NCBI RefSeq assembly: GCF_963678635.1
Contig: NC_087063.1
Location: forward strand, 68,862,727-68,926,726
Reading direction: 5' to 3'
DNA from: Symsagittifera roscoffensis
Lineage: Eukaryota > Xenacoelomorpha > Acoela > Convolutidae
Length of the DNA: 64,000 bases
In this document: positions 8,919 to 19,500 of the stretch, one piece after another
How the letters are laid out: each line of letters begins with the position of its first letter
Position numbering within the stretch: the stretch's first letter is position 1
Made by a program: the position numbers and the translations under genes
The notes under the pieces: generated by a model
Database searches by the model: none
The model's input: only the letters and a program-made list of their open reading frames with translations
Told to the model about the DNA's origin: nothing

Positions 8919-10715
8919 CTAGAGCAGTGTCATTATCGCTTCCCCTATAACTTCGTTACTCGGGATCGATCCATCCGTCAGACGTGACAATAAGCCTCTG
9001 CTTTGTAGATGATCATTCGAGCCTGCAACCACTATCACCTGCGGCTCCATGCTGACCACTCTCCGTACACTTATCATCATGCCTATCGCCTGTCCCCAGT
9101 CCAGTTTAGGCGCCGTTAAGAAAATCACATCGGGCCAGAATAGAGAACGGGGTGTATAGAGATAATCGGAGCCGGCCACAACCAGATACTTGGCAGCCTT
9201 CATGTCCAAGGGATCATAAGCTGCAAAAAGGCCATCGCCTTTTGGGGCCTTCAGGTTCCCATATCTCTTATCGTCTCCAACCACTGTTGTAGTTCGGGGG
9301 TAATCCCTCGAATGATCGCCCGGCGTCTGACCGGGTGGTTTAGCGAATTGTCTGTACATCTTGTGATGTTTGTTGTTGGGCTTGTTCTCCGTCTGGAACT
9401 TGCCTTTGCGCACAGGTGGTGTCCTTTCCCGGGTCCTATCTCGAACGTCGGTGAGCGACCGGGTGTTTAAAGGTCCAAAGGTATTGTCATGAGGCAATCC
9501 ATCCAGGTCCGCATGTCGGAGTGAGGTCGAGGAGCTGAATTTCTCCTGCTCTGCTAGCAGCCAATCCACGCCCGGTATCCGATAAAGCCGCGACACTGTG
9601 GGACTTTCACCGCCAGTCATTCTCATCGCATCTTCCCGACACGTCAGGGTATTCATATTCAACTTCGCCGACATGTCCGTCTTATACTGACCCCAATGGC
9701 TGGGATCTGATCTATTCCAAAGCAACCTGCTGCGAGATTCAATTCCCTCCGCTGGCACGGTACTTGTAGACGGTCCTGCCGTCGAAGCAGGATTTGTCGT
9801 GGCAGGCGAATCATTCCTCCTAGACGCGGTCTGGGAGTTGTTCCTATTACTCTGTTCCACCGATCTGCCGAGTCGGCTTCCAATCGACTGCGGCCTGGGA
9901 GGAGGAGCAGTCCCCAGCCTGTCTCTCACGTTTGAGCTCGGAGCGACGGCTACGGCTCCAACCGTCTCCGTTGCCAAGGGCCCTAGGCGGTTGGCGAGGG
10001 ATTCGGGCACGGTTGCCCTTATTCTACTCCCTCCGGTCAAATTGGTCCGAGCCAAAGAACCGGTCGCCCTCGACTCTTGCTCCACTTCTCTCAACTGCGT
10101 CTGAAACACATCGTTAATCCAATGCCTCCCTCGTTGGCTATTGAAGTGCACTCCATCTCTAGTGAGCTCGATGTGATCAGTCATGCGTAGCATATTTTCG
10201 AGATCCAGGAGTCGCAACTCGCCAGGATTGTTTCTCACCAGACTGCGGGTCATTTCATTCCACCGCGTCACGTTGCCATTCATGAAATCTGCAGCTATAG
10301 TGCCCACCAAAGGATTTGGTGGTATCGTACACAGGATCACGAGCTTGGGTCTATACTTCTCTTTCATTTCGTTCAATAGACACACCAATAGAGGTTCCCA
10401 CTTGTTCTCTGGAGTTACGGGGGCTCTCGAGACGTCATTAGTCCCCAGCATTATTATTAATGTATCCAGATGATCCTCGCCCTGGAACTCCATCATTTTG
10501 ATAACTTGAGCCACTGAGGCTCTTCCAAAGGACAGAGTGGTAGTCTGACCATAGACGAAGATCTCATTCAGATCTCTCACCAGACTGTCTCCAATGATCA
10601 AATGGCGACTCCCTGGGGGAATTACTTGGTCGCTCGTGGCGGGGTTCCAGCTCATGTCATTCAAGCAGGCTCGAGGATGCTCGGCTGGCACTTGCGTGAA
10701 CTGATGACGTGTCAT
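8919..10715 (-). CDS. ORF4, SGNH hydrolase-like protein with two SGNH-like domains
   Basis: Taken from the first ATG at 10715 (598 residues). The frame is open upstream to the ORF3 TGA at 10866-10868. Domain 1 shows the four SGNH/GDSL signatures: GDS with Ser44, a GTND block with Asn93, and DGVHF with Asp187 and His190. This family hydrolyses ester bonds (lipases, acyl- and acetylesterases). A Pro/Ser/Arg-rich linker (about residues 215-330) follows. A second SGNH-like segment has GSD at 515-517 and GSND at 565-568 and runs into the TAG, with its continuation in ORF5. Esterase ORFs are established in some CR1-type LINEs; I know of no standard Ty3/gypsy element carrying one. Substrate unknown. 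Confidence 0.8.
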   Translation of the reverse strand: MTRHQFTQVPAEHPRACLNDMSWNPATSDQVIPPGSRHLIIGDSLVRDLNEIFVYGQTTTLSFGRASVAQVIKMMEFQGEDHLDTLIIMLGTNDVSRAPVTPENKWEPLLVCLLNEMKEKYRPKLVILCTIPPNPLVGTIAADFMNGNVTRWNEMTRSLVRNNPGELRLLDLENMLRMTDHIELTRDGVHFNSQRGRHWINDVFQTQLREVEQESRATGSLARTNLTGGSRIRATVPESLANRLGPLATETVGAVAVAPSSNVRDRLGTAPPPRPQSIGSRLGRSVEQSNRNNSQTASRRNDSPATTNPASTAGPSTSTVPAEGIESRSRLLWNRSDPSHWGQYKTDMSAKLNMNTLTCREDAMRMTGGESPTVSRLYRIPGVDWLLAEQEKFSSSTSLRHADLDGLPHDNTFGPLNTRSLTDVRDRTRERTPPVRKGKFQTENKPNNKHHKMYRQFAKPPGQTPGDHSRDYPRTTTVVGDDKRYGNLKAPKGDGLFAAYDPLDMKAAKYLVVAGSDYLYTPRSLFWPDVIFLTAPKLDWGQAIGMMISVRRVVSMEPQVIVVAGSNDHLQSRGLLSRLTDGSIPSNEVIGEAIMTLL

Positions 10716-10865
10716 CAGATTCTTCCTGATATCTACCACGCGAGACTTCTCAAAGACTCCACCAGGCGCAGAGCACGCTATCGTGCGGGTTGCTCGCTCC
10801 GAGCCATCTGATGAATGATCACGACGCTGGGAAGGAACGATCCTAGCCAGTGTCCGCTCAGTGCC

Positions 10866-11795
10866 TCAGTTGATTTCATCCATTGCGGTTCTGGCCACTT
10901 GGTTAAATGATTCCTGGAATTGAGGAGCTAGATAGGTGTCCGAAGGATCTGGTATCGTGAACCTCTGATTCGAAGCGGACGGTATCGTCTGCTGAGGAGC
11001 CTCGGTCCCCCTTGATGCACGCAAATCCAGAACCTCAGGTCCTCTCGATGCGCACAGCTCCTGCGCTGTTGTCTTGGGGCGTGTGTCGTTAGATCCCTCC
11101 GAGGGTCTCATGCTCGCCAGAATTCCCGGTGACGCTTGGCTCACCTTCGCCATATACAGCTCCTTCAGGTGCTTTATCTCATCCTCCTTGTAGGCCACCT
11201 GCAGATCTTCAAATTTCTTTTTCCATTCGTCTCTCTCCCGAGCTATGGCCCTGTACTCCTGAAGTTTGGCACACAGCTCACTCTGATCCCTCTCCTTCTT
11301 CTCCAGTGTCTCAATCGTTTCCGACGTCTGGATCTCTATCTCGCTCACTCTCACTCTCTTCAGGGGAGGAGCAGCTGTTGGAGAGTCGACCGAGTGTGAC
11401 GGGCCTGGCCCATCACGCTGTCTCTTCGCTCCGATTAGTGGCTGCGCAGGTTGGGCGGGTAAGGGCATCTCACCTAGCCGGTGGTCCCTTTGCTCACCTA
11501 GTCCCGGCTCACGAGCCAGGTCGTGGCCAGACATTTCTCCGCGCCTCCATCTCATCAATCGGTTTCGGCCTCTCTCGGCGGTCCCGGACTCACCGAAGGC
11601 CAACATCAACACGACTTCCGTAGGGCGATTCCCTCGACCCTCTCTTCCCAGTGCATTGAGGAGTGCGACCGCAAACATCGCCAACCCCGGGTCTTCTCGT
11701 GTAAAATCACAATCGATCAACCGCTGATAGATCTCGTCTAGAGTCGCTCCTAGACTCGCTGAGAGGAATTCCATGAGTTCGTTAGTGTCACCCAT
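10866..11795 (-). CDS. ORF3, coiled-coil protein of giant element
   Basis: Start placed at the ATG at 11795 (309 residues). The frame extends upstream only to a TTG at 11882. The N-terminal ~60 residues look helical. The middle is Arg/Gly- and Pro-rich with a basic motif (PPLKRVRV, about residue 145). Residues about 152-215 form a Glu/Lys-rich coiled coil containing LEKKERDQ and REERDEWKK-like heptads. The C-terminus is Ser/Pro/Thr-rich. It is the first ORF after the 0.5-kb gap downstream of pol. It ends in TGA, and the same frame then stays open into the SGNH ORF4. Possibly a structural or RNA-binding protein, but no family is recognised. Confidence 0.65.
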   Translation of the reverse strand: MGDTNELMEFLSASLGATLDEIYQRLIDCDFTREDPGLAMFAVALLNALGREGRGNRPTEVVLMLAFGESGTAERGRNRLMRWRRGEMSGHDLAREPGLGEQRDHRLGEMPLPAQPAQPLIGAKRQRDGPGPSHSVDSPTAAPPLKRVRVSEIEIQTSETIETLEKKERDQSELCAKLQEYRAIARERDEWKKKFEDLQVAYKEDEIKHLKELYMAKVSQASPGILASMRPSEGSNDTRPKTTAQELCASRGPEVLDLRASRGTEAPQQTIPSASNQRFTIPDPSDTYLAPQFQESFNQVARTAMDEIN

Positions 11796-12244
11796 TTCTT
11801 TTCGTGTTGATTCTTCTTGTCGTGTCGTGTAATTTCTTTCTGTCTCTTCTGATTCAGTGTTCAGTAAACAATTTTCGATCAATCAAGATCTAAAAAACAG
11901 GTCGCGACTTAGAACCATCATTTTAGGATGCAACATCAATCAATTCTCTAAAACTCTCCATTGAAATTCTCTTTTTCAATTCTGATTTAAAACTTTAGCA
12001 CCAAGGTGGATCGTCCACCTTTACCTTTGTCAGAGTAGCACGAATGTGCGCTGTCACCTTGATGACACAAACATAAAACATATCATAACAATAACATAAC
12101 ACAAACACATAAACATCACACACCTATACTATCACATAAAAACCTAATCCCTAATACTGTATCTAAAACCTAACCTAATCTAAAACTTGACTTTAATTCC
12201 TATCGAATAACTTATTAAAAACCACTTATCGCCGAGCGCCATTC
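11796..12244 (-). promoter_or_regulatory. Intergenic spacer between ORF2 and ORF3, possible splice or internal start region
   Basis: This is the only noncoding gap inside the coding half of the element. It is AT-rich with CCTAA-like repeats at about 12140-12180. Just upstream on minus, at about 12297-12303, is TTTTCAG, a good 3' splice-site consensus that could let the ORF3-ORF7 block be reached by splicing from the leader. This is inference only. Confidence 0.3.
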
Positions 12245-12306
12245 TTAGCATATGCTCAGATAGTATTTTTTATGTAAGTAAACCTCTATGTCAGTCTCTG
12301 AAAATA

Positions 12307-13536
12307 TCACATGCACAAGAGCGTACAACTCTCTCGGGTGTAGCTTCCCTCTATTGGGATCATAAACTGGCAACGAGAGAGAGAGGTCACACCTCTCTCA
12401 ACCAGGAAATCCCTAAGTCGAGTCAAGGCCAATACCAAGCTCTCCGGATTCACGTGTTGCCTATCAGTAGCTTTCGTAACCAAAAAACACAAATATTTCC
12501 CTGGTATCTGTGATGCAACAGGGGGCAACGCTATCATTCGTCCTACACCCGGCCTCTGTTTCCACAAAAACTCGATATTCTTGTACTCTCTTTTAAAGTC
12601 GGCCGCTAGTGCTGTTTTGAAGCTTACGTCCGCCGTTATCACTATGGCGCACGTGCGTTCCGTGAGTATGAAATCGCTCTCCGTTATAACGATATTGTTC
12701 GAATAATGGTTCGGTAGATCAAAATACGATTCAAAGATTCGTCCAAAAGGTGGTTTCTTAGCATTCTCGCCCTCTGTCTCTAGTTCTCCGGTTTCCCTTG
12801 CCCATTTCAATTTTTTTATCATGAGATTTTCGGTGTGGGTGAGTCCTACCCCCACTCCCCGGACAAAAATATCCATCGACGTCCCCGTCGATCGCCCAAA
12901 GTCTAGGAGACCGAGGTTGGATTGTGGAACACGTAGAGGACCATCTGGGGCGACCCAGTTGGACTCGGTATTATCATGACTGATGTATTTGACGCCGTCA
13001 CTATCGACGTCCTGAATCGTCAGGATCGTCTCTTTTGGATCTGTCGGCAGATCATGGAGCCATTCGAGCACGCGCAAGTTTGTTAGTTCTTGCTCATGAG
13101 TCTGTTCCGCTTCTGGTTCGAACTCCACTTCCGGTTCTGATCGATCGTCGATCCAATCTTGATCCATATCGTTCACAAGGTCGATTTCTTCTAGCATCGC
13201 TACTTCGTCCAGCCCCACCAGCGAGTCTATGACATCACTCACTACTATCCGGTCTACAACGAAGTCCTCGCCATACGGATTGTATTTCTTCTGGTTTCTT
13301 CCTCTCTTACTTTGGCGTGTCTCCATAGTGAGCGGAAAGTCAGGCTGTATTCCTTTGTCAATTTCGGTTTGTTCCGGGCAATCCCAGTCTTCTTCAGCAT
13401 AGGGTAGAGTTTCATCGTCCACCTCTACTCGCTCAGTCAACTCGAGATCCAGTGGTAGATCGCAATCGTCCACCACCTCATTCCCGTCGTTCTTGTCGCG
13501 AGTAACCCTTTCATTCACTTCACAAGCAGGATCCAC
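12307..13536 (-). CDS. ORF2, macro-domain-like protein overlapping the end of pol
   Basis: 409 codons open from a GTG at 13536. It overlaps the last 17 nt of pol in the +1 frame; the first ATG is at 13326. The N-terminal half is very acidic. The C-terminal ~150 residues resemble macro (ADP-ribose-binding) domains of the TARG1/Poa1 type: a KYLCFLVTKA strand, then SLVLALTRLRDFL helix, then a strand ending MIP. Residues of the usual glycine-rich ligand loops are not preserved, so binding or hydrolase activity is doubtful. Near 12350 the domain's last strand and helix continue in another frame, to a stop at 12245-12247; a 1-nt frameshift probably truncates this copy. With no ATG near its start, expression by frameshift from pol, splicing or reinitiation is possible. 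Confidence 0.6.
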   Translation of the reverse strand: MDPACEVNERVTRDKNDGNEVVDDCDLPLDLELTERVEVDDETLPYAEEDWDCPEQTEIDKGIQPDFPLTMETRQSKRGRNQKKYNPYGEDFVVDRIVVSDVIDSLVGLDEVAMLEEIDLVNDMDQDWIDDRSEPEVEFEPEAEQTHEQELTNLRVLEWLHDLPTDPKETILTIQDVDSDGVKYISHDNTESNWVAPDGPLRVPQSNLGLLDFGRSTGTSMDIFVRGVGVGLTHTENLMIKKLKWARETGELETEGENAKKPPFGRIFESYFDLPNHYSNNIVITESDFILTERTCAIVITADVSFKTALAADFKREYKNIEFLWKQRPGVGRMIALPPVASQIPGKYLCFLVTKATDRQHVNPESLVLALTRLRDFLVERGVTSLSRCQFMIPIEGSYTRESCTLLCM

Positions 13537-16500
13537 TACTGCAGGATCCCTCTTGCATGTCCGCTGGGATGCACCAATCCTCGGACGAGGCGTTGTGTGG
13601 TTTGATATTCTCGTAATGAGCCGCTCTTCCTGTGCTCAGCCGATAAAAACGACCTCCTTGATGCACCTCTGTTATCTGAAACGGACCACGCCATTTCTTT
13701 AATAGTTTCTTGGTTCCTTTTGGTGGAACCACTTCCTGGAACACCCAGACGTAATCGCCAACTGAGTAGGCTTTTGCATCGGCTGTCCTCTTATCAAACC
13801 TCCTTTTTTGTCTAATCTGCGCCTGTTGCGTATTCCTCCTGCATAAGTCATTGAGGTCCTGTTGTCTTCTAATAACGTCCCGCACGTACGTTTGCGGTGC
13901 TGTCCTCTTCCCTTCATATTCAGGGTAGAAGAACGTCAACGGGAGTGCTTTTTCATGACCCGTCAGCATCATATGTGGACTTATTCCCGTGGTGGAATGC
14001 TCCGTGCTGTTGTAAGCACCCATCACTTGCGGTAAGTGCTTGTCCCAGTCATCCATGTAGCGTGAGCAGTAGACTCTCAACATGGATACCAGTGTGCGAT
14101 TCTGCCTCTCGACTAGGCCATTCGTTTGCGGGTGATAAGTGGTCGACTGGGCCTGCGCTACCTGCGACCTTTTCATTAACTCTTTCGTGAGATCACCTAC
14201 GAATGCTTTGCCATTGTCCGATTGGAACGTGATGGGGCAGCCATGCCTTGCTATCCACACGTTTATCAAATGATCGCACGTTTCTTCTGCCGATGCTGTC
14301 ATGCAGAGTGCTGCCTCCGCATACTTCGTAAAATGGTCGATCATTACCAGCACCTGATTATAGCCTGTTGCTGTCATGCAGATTTTCTGATGATCAATTT
14401 GCACCACTTCGTTGAAACCTGACGATTCTATTGACTGTAGGGGGAACCTTAGTTTCCTGGGATCCTTTGCCTGTTGACAAGACAGGCATGCGGCTATCCA
14501 TTTCTCACAAGCCTTCTTCAATCCCGGCCATTCGAATCGTTTTTGTATCCTGTTATACACTTTGTCCACGCCTTGATGTCCCATCTGATCATGTAAGCGA
14601 AAGAGCAATTCGGTCTGGTACAACTGTGGTAACACTATTGAATTGTATTTATAAAGGACCTTGTCCTCCTCCTTGCGCTTACAGGCTACGATTCCGTCCT
14701 TATTCAGGTACAACAAGTCTTTCCTCTTCAGGTAAAACTGCTTCAGGATTTTGTAGCTGTCTTCTTCCAAGTCTCCCTTGTCAGGTGCTCCATTCTCGAT
14801 CCATCTTTTCAGATTGCTCGTCATTCTATCATTTCGTTGAGCCCTCAGGAGGTCCGACAGCCTGTACCTGGCTTTCAAATAAGTCTTCACCACGTTCATT
14901 TGCCCACTCATTATCTCCGGAGCATGAGCATCGTCCATCAACTTGACACACCATATCTTTTTCAAAGGCGTCGCTTCTTGCACAGATGGTTCCAGATTGG
15001 TACGGACGACCGTACCATGTGGCAGCAATCTGGTTGGGCGTTTTGAAACTGCTATCAGCTCGAGCTCGTCTGCGGCATTATCTACCACAGTGCCCTCTTC
15101 ATCTGAGGTGTATCTGTCCCTGTCTGGATCCTGATGTATTTCTCGGTCCAGCCCACGCTGCTTCCAATCTACCAATAAGGAGTGGATCAGAATCTCTGAC
15201 ATATCAGAATTGGAAGTTGTTTCAGACGTGTTGTCCCCGGTCTGAGGTTCCGAGTCAACACTTGAGTCGATTGATTCTCCAACATCATATCCCAAGTTGT
15301 TTGAGACGTTTCTCGACTCCCCGGACAAAACTCTGTCCATCGGTCGCTTTGAACCCGTCTCCCCGGACAAAATTCTGTCCCTAGGTGGTCTAGTCAACCT
15401 CTCCCCGGACAAGTTGTCCTGCACGGGCTCAAAGGTGTCTGACTCTTCAGACAAGTCGTCCTTGACTGGCTCGAAGGTGTCAGACTCCCCGGACATTGTC
15501 TCGTTCACAGACGAACAATCTGGGCTTGGCTCGTATTCCTCTTTTGCATCCGTGAAGTGCACTCTCCTCGTGAAGCTAGATTTCGACCTGATCCTGACTT
15601 CCTCAGTAGCTTGGTTCTGATTCAATGTTCCATATTCAGTGAACGAAGTTCTCAACAAGACTTCTTTCGGCATCGAGGTCACCAGCTGGTTGAAGATCGA
15701 CCTGCAATCCCGTTCAACGCCTCGGCTGCGAATGGACACTGGCCTCTTCTCTACTCTCTCGGTGACAGTCAACCTCTGCATGGTCTCCATCCATTCACGA
15801 TCATGCCTATCCACTTCCCTATCCAACAAGTCACGGAGTTTTCCCATGACGTCCGGCAACACGTTCACCGTCTTATTCAATAAAGCGATGCTGTTTATAC
15901 CCAGCCTGGTCAGTTCTTGCTGTACCAAGTTGGATCGGACTAGCAGATCCAACGGAACGGGTTCACCTCTGGCTAAAAGCTTTATCTCCGCGGCCGTCTC
16001 CACTGGAAGGTCAGGGTGTCCAGGTATAGGATGTCCTGATTTGTCTAACCACCTAGTAAGTGGCAGCTTATCATAGGTTTCTTTGTCCAGAAAGGAAAAC
16101 CCGTCTTTGATCTCTGATTGGTTAGCCTGCTTCTCTTCGAGGCGCTCATAAAATTCTGTCTTTTTGCTGAGGCTATCTGCGTTCTGGTGCTTGTCACGGG
16201 TACGGTGCTCTATGATCATGTGGTATCCATCCAAGCGCACGATCCAACGACCAATGTAGCTTTGGTCCATCGAATAGGTTTTCAGCCAGGCAAGGGCACG
16301 ATTGTCCACACGTAACTTGAAGGGAGCACTCCCCAAGTAGGCCCTGTATTTTTCCACGAACGTGATCACAGCAAACATCTCCGCTTTTGGTGCGCCGTAC
16401 TTCATCTCAGTGTCACTCAGGACTTTACTTCCATAAGCTATCGGACGAAGAACCGTTCTCCCGTTCCACTCCTGCTCATGGTGAAGTATGCCTGATATCG

Positions 16501-19500
16501 CAACCACTGATGCATCCGTGTCCAGCACGAACATCCCCTTTTCCGTTGGCATGCCGAGGACCGGTGCCTCGCAAAGTTCACGTTTGATGTTTTCAAATGA
16601 GACTTGTGCCTCATCAGTCCAGGTGAACTTTTTGCCCTTGTTTCTCATCAACCTCTGCATGGGGTATATTTTGTCAGCATACCCCTTGATGAACTCGCGA
16701 TAATAATTGGCGAATCCCAGAAAACTCATCAACTGTGTATCTGTTTTAGGTGCCTTCCAGGTCAGCACCGCTTCAACCGCTTCGGGATCTGGTCTCACTC
16801 CATGTTTGTCAACCAGGCGGCCCAGATACTTTATGGAATCCTTGAGGATTTCACACTTAGAGGGTTTGCATTTCAGACCCGCCTGCTTCATGCAAGAAAA
16901 CACCTCCTCCAACCTCTCTATGTGGTCTTCTAAGGTTGGTGTTGCAATCACTACATCATCGACATAACACATGATGAGATTCCCATATTTCTTAGTGACG
17001 CTCGTGAGTGCCTGAGCCATCAGTCGCTGGAATGTGGCCGTTGCGTTGCACAATCCAAATGGCATCCTCTTCCACTGGAACAGTCCCAGCTCAGACGCGA
17101 AACCTGTTTTCTCTCGATCTTGCTTTCTGAGTGGCACTTGCCAGAATGCTGAGCCCAAATCCAACGTCGTGAAGAACTTAGCGTCTCCCAGCTTGGATAG
17201 GCTCTCATCGATGCGGGGAATCGGGTATGCGTCTTTTATAGTCACTGCGTTCAGATAACGGAAATCACAACAAAACCTAAGTTGTCCCCCTTTCTTTTTC
17301 GCCATGACCACGCCACAAGCCCATGGGGACTTCGACGGCTCGATCATGTCGTACTCCATTAACATCTCGATTTCCTTCCTACACGCTTCTGACTTGTTTG
17401 GGGTCATTCTTCTCGCCCCTTCCCTATGAGGTACCGAGCCCTCTTCTATCTCAATCTCGTGCTCCACAAAATTGCAACAACCTATGTCGGCCTTATGTTT
17501 CGAAGAAACGTCTGCGTTCCGATTTAGCACCGCCCTGAGCGAATCTAGTTCCTTGTCAGATATTTTACCCGTCAGATGTTCTATCTCAGGTAGGACAGGC
17601 CTATTCGCTGCTAACTCTGCTTCCGTCGGCCTCTCAGGAAAGTTGGAACAACTAGACAGCCCATCATCTGTTTCCGACTTCATTGAAAACAATTTCCTAG
17701 AAGATTTCAATTCAATTACTCTTTTCATTATACATTCTTGGTTCGCATGTAATGGACACTTAGTTACATCAAACTTCTTCAAGTTCTCCACACTCAGAAA
17801 GTCTGTGTTCAGAGGCAAAGCGTAGCCAAGTTTCTTTCCCCTCTGTATTGTCACTGTTGTTGCTTCTGTGTTCAACAACACACTCACACACAGTCCGCTC
17901 TGAATGAGTGAGAAGCTTCTTCCTAAAATAGCCGAGCTTTTACTGTTTGGATTTGGTACCAGACACACCTGTCTGTCATTGCTGAGTTCATTCAAGTTCC
18001 TCATCCTAAACGTTGCTATTACGGCTTGGTTCGGTTTTAATCTAACTTTTCGATCCAGAAAAATCGGCACCTTGGCCTGATTAATTAAGATCTTATTAAG
18101 GGGTCTTTTCTCATACTTTCTTTCAGGATCCTTGATCCTAATCAATCCGTCATTGAGATCTATCGTGACGTCAAAGTTGCGAACGAAATCCCTTCCTAGG
18201 ATGAACTGGTTGGATTCATCCAAATTCTCTACTACTAGGAAGCTCATCCAAAGATGTCTCCCTCCGAGCTGCAGTGAGATGATCGGAGTTCGTCTGGCGA
18301 CATAGATTGCTCCCTGATTGGCAGCTGCCAACCTGATGTTTGTCGGTATGAGATCCGACCTATCAAAACCCATGTCGGTCCAAGTTTTGACTGGCATGAC
18401 ACTAACTACTGCTCCCGTGTCTAGCAGTCTCTTTACTGAAAGTTGTCTGCCTTGCACGTCCAGAACGTGTGCGGCCAGATCTGCCTCGCAACCAATATGC
18501 ACAGCATCTTGTTCGAGCATCGCGTTGTGTCCGATTCGTCTGACCTTCAGCTCCTCTTGACCAATGTATATCCGGCCAACCTGATCGTTCGCATCAGTTA
18601 TGTGAGCTTTCGTGTAGATATTGATGCCATCCACATTCATCAGAATCGGGTAAGGGCCATGGACATCGATATAATGTCCGTCCACTTTCATCAGCCTCGG
18701 ACCTCCCGTTGTGAGCAGCGCTCGCACTGCCCTGGAGTCCAGTTTGAGATCCTTCTCCTTCAGGTAGTCGGCATAGATGTCCAGGTGGACCAGTGTAATC
18801 TCGGATGGCTCGCTCAGGTTCTTGACCACCTGGTGTCCTGCGACTGAGATGATAGACATTATTTTGGTCCCTGCCTTCGTCATGCCGAAAGTCTTGCCAG
18901 ATATAACGTTCAGTTTTAGTCCCTGTTTCTTGGGCTCTTTTTCGTCTTCTGCTCTTGTCGTCTTACTCAGGACATTAAGACTTTCCCGAAGATCTGTGCT
19001 CTCCAGCTCCGACCTTACCCATTGCTCCACTTCTTTCGTGGCTAGGTCCTGTTTGACATTCTGCAGAGCTGTCCTTGCCGCCAGGCCGTAATCCACCTTG
19101 AGTGGGCTAGACGACTCTGTTTCGAGGTTTGAGGCTACCACCTCGTCAGGCCACGTCTTAACCTTTTTGGTCGTGAAAGTGCTCGGTGTCGTCTCCTTTT
19201 TCCGAGATTCAGCCTCGTTCATCAGACGTGCTCGACTGGCCTTGACACCCGAAAGCGCTTCTTCGTGGCGGGGATGTTTCGCGTCCACTACTGCGTCCCA
19301 AAATTGAGTACAATCCGACTTGAAGTGTCCCTCCAAATTACAGAAGAAACACCTCGGACCATATTTCATGATGAGCCCTCTCACGTACTCTTCATGATCC
19401 TCGTCGGTCGCGTCAGCGTCCTCGAGAAAGTAGCCTATGGCCTTCATGTTCTGCTTGTATGCAGAACACGCAGAAACGTGATGGTCCATCGAACCACAAT

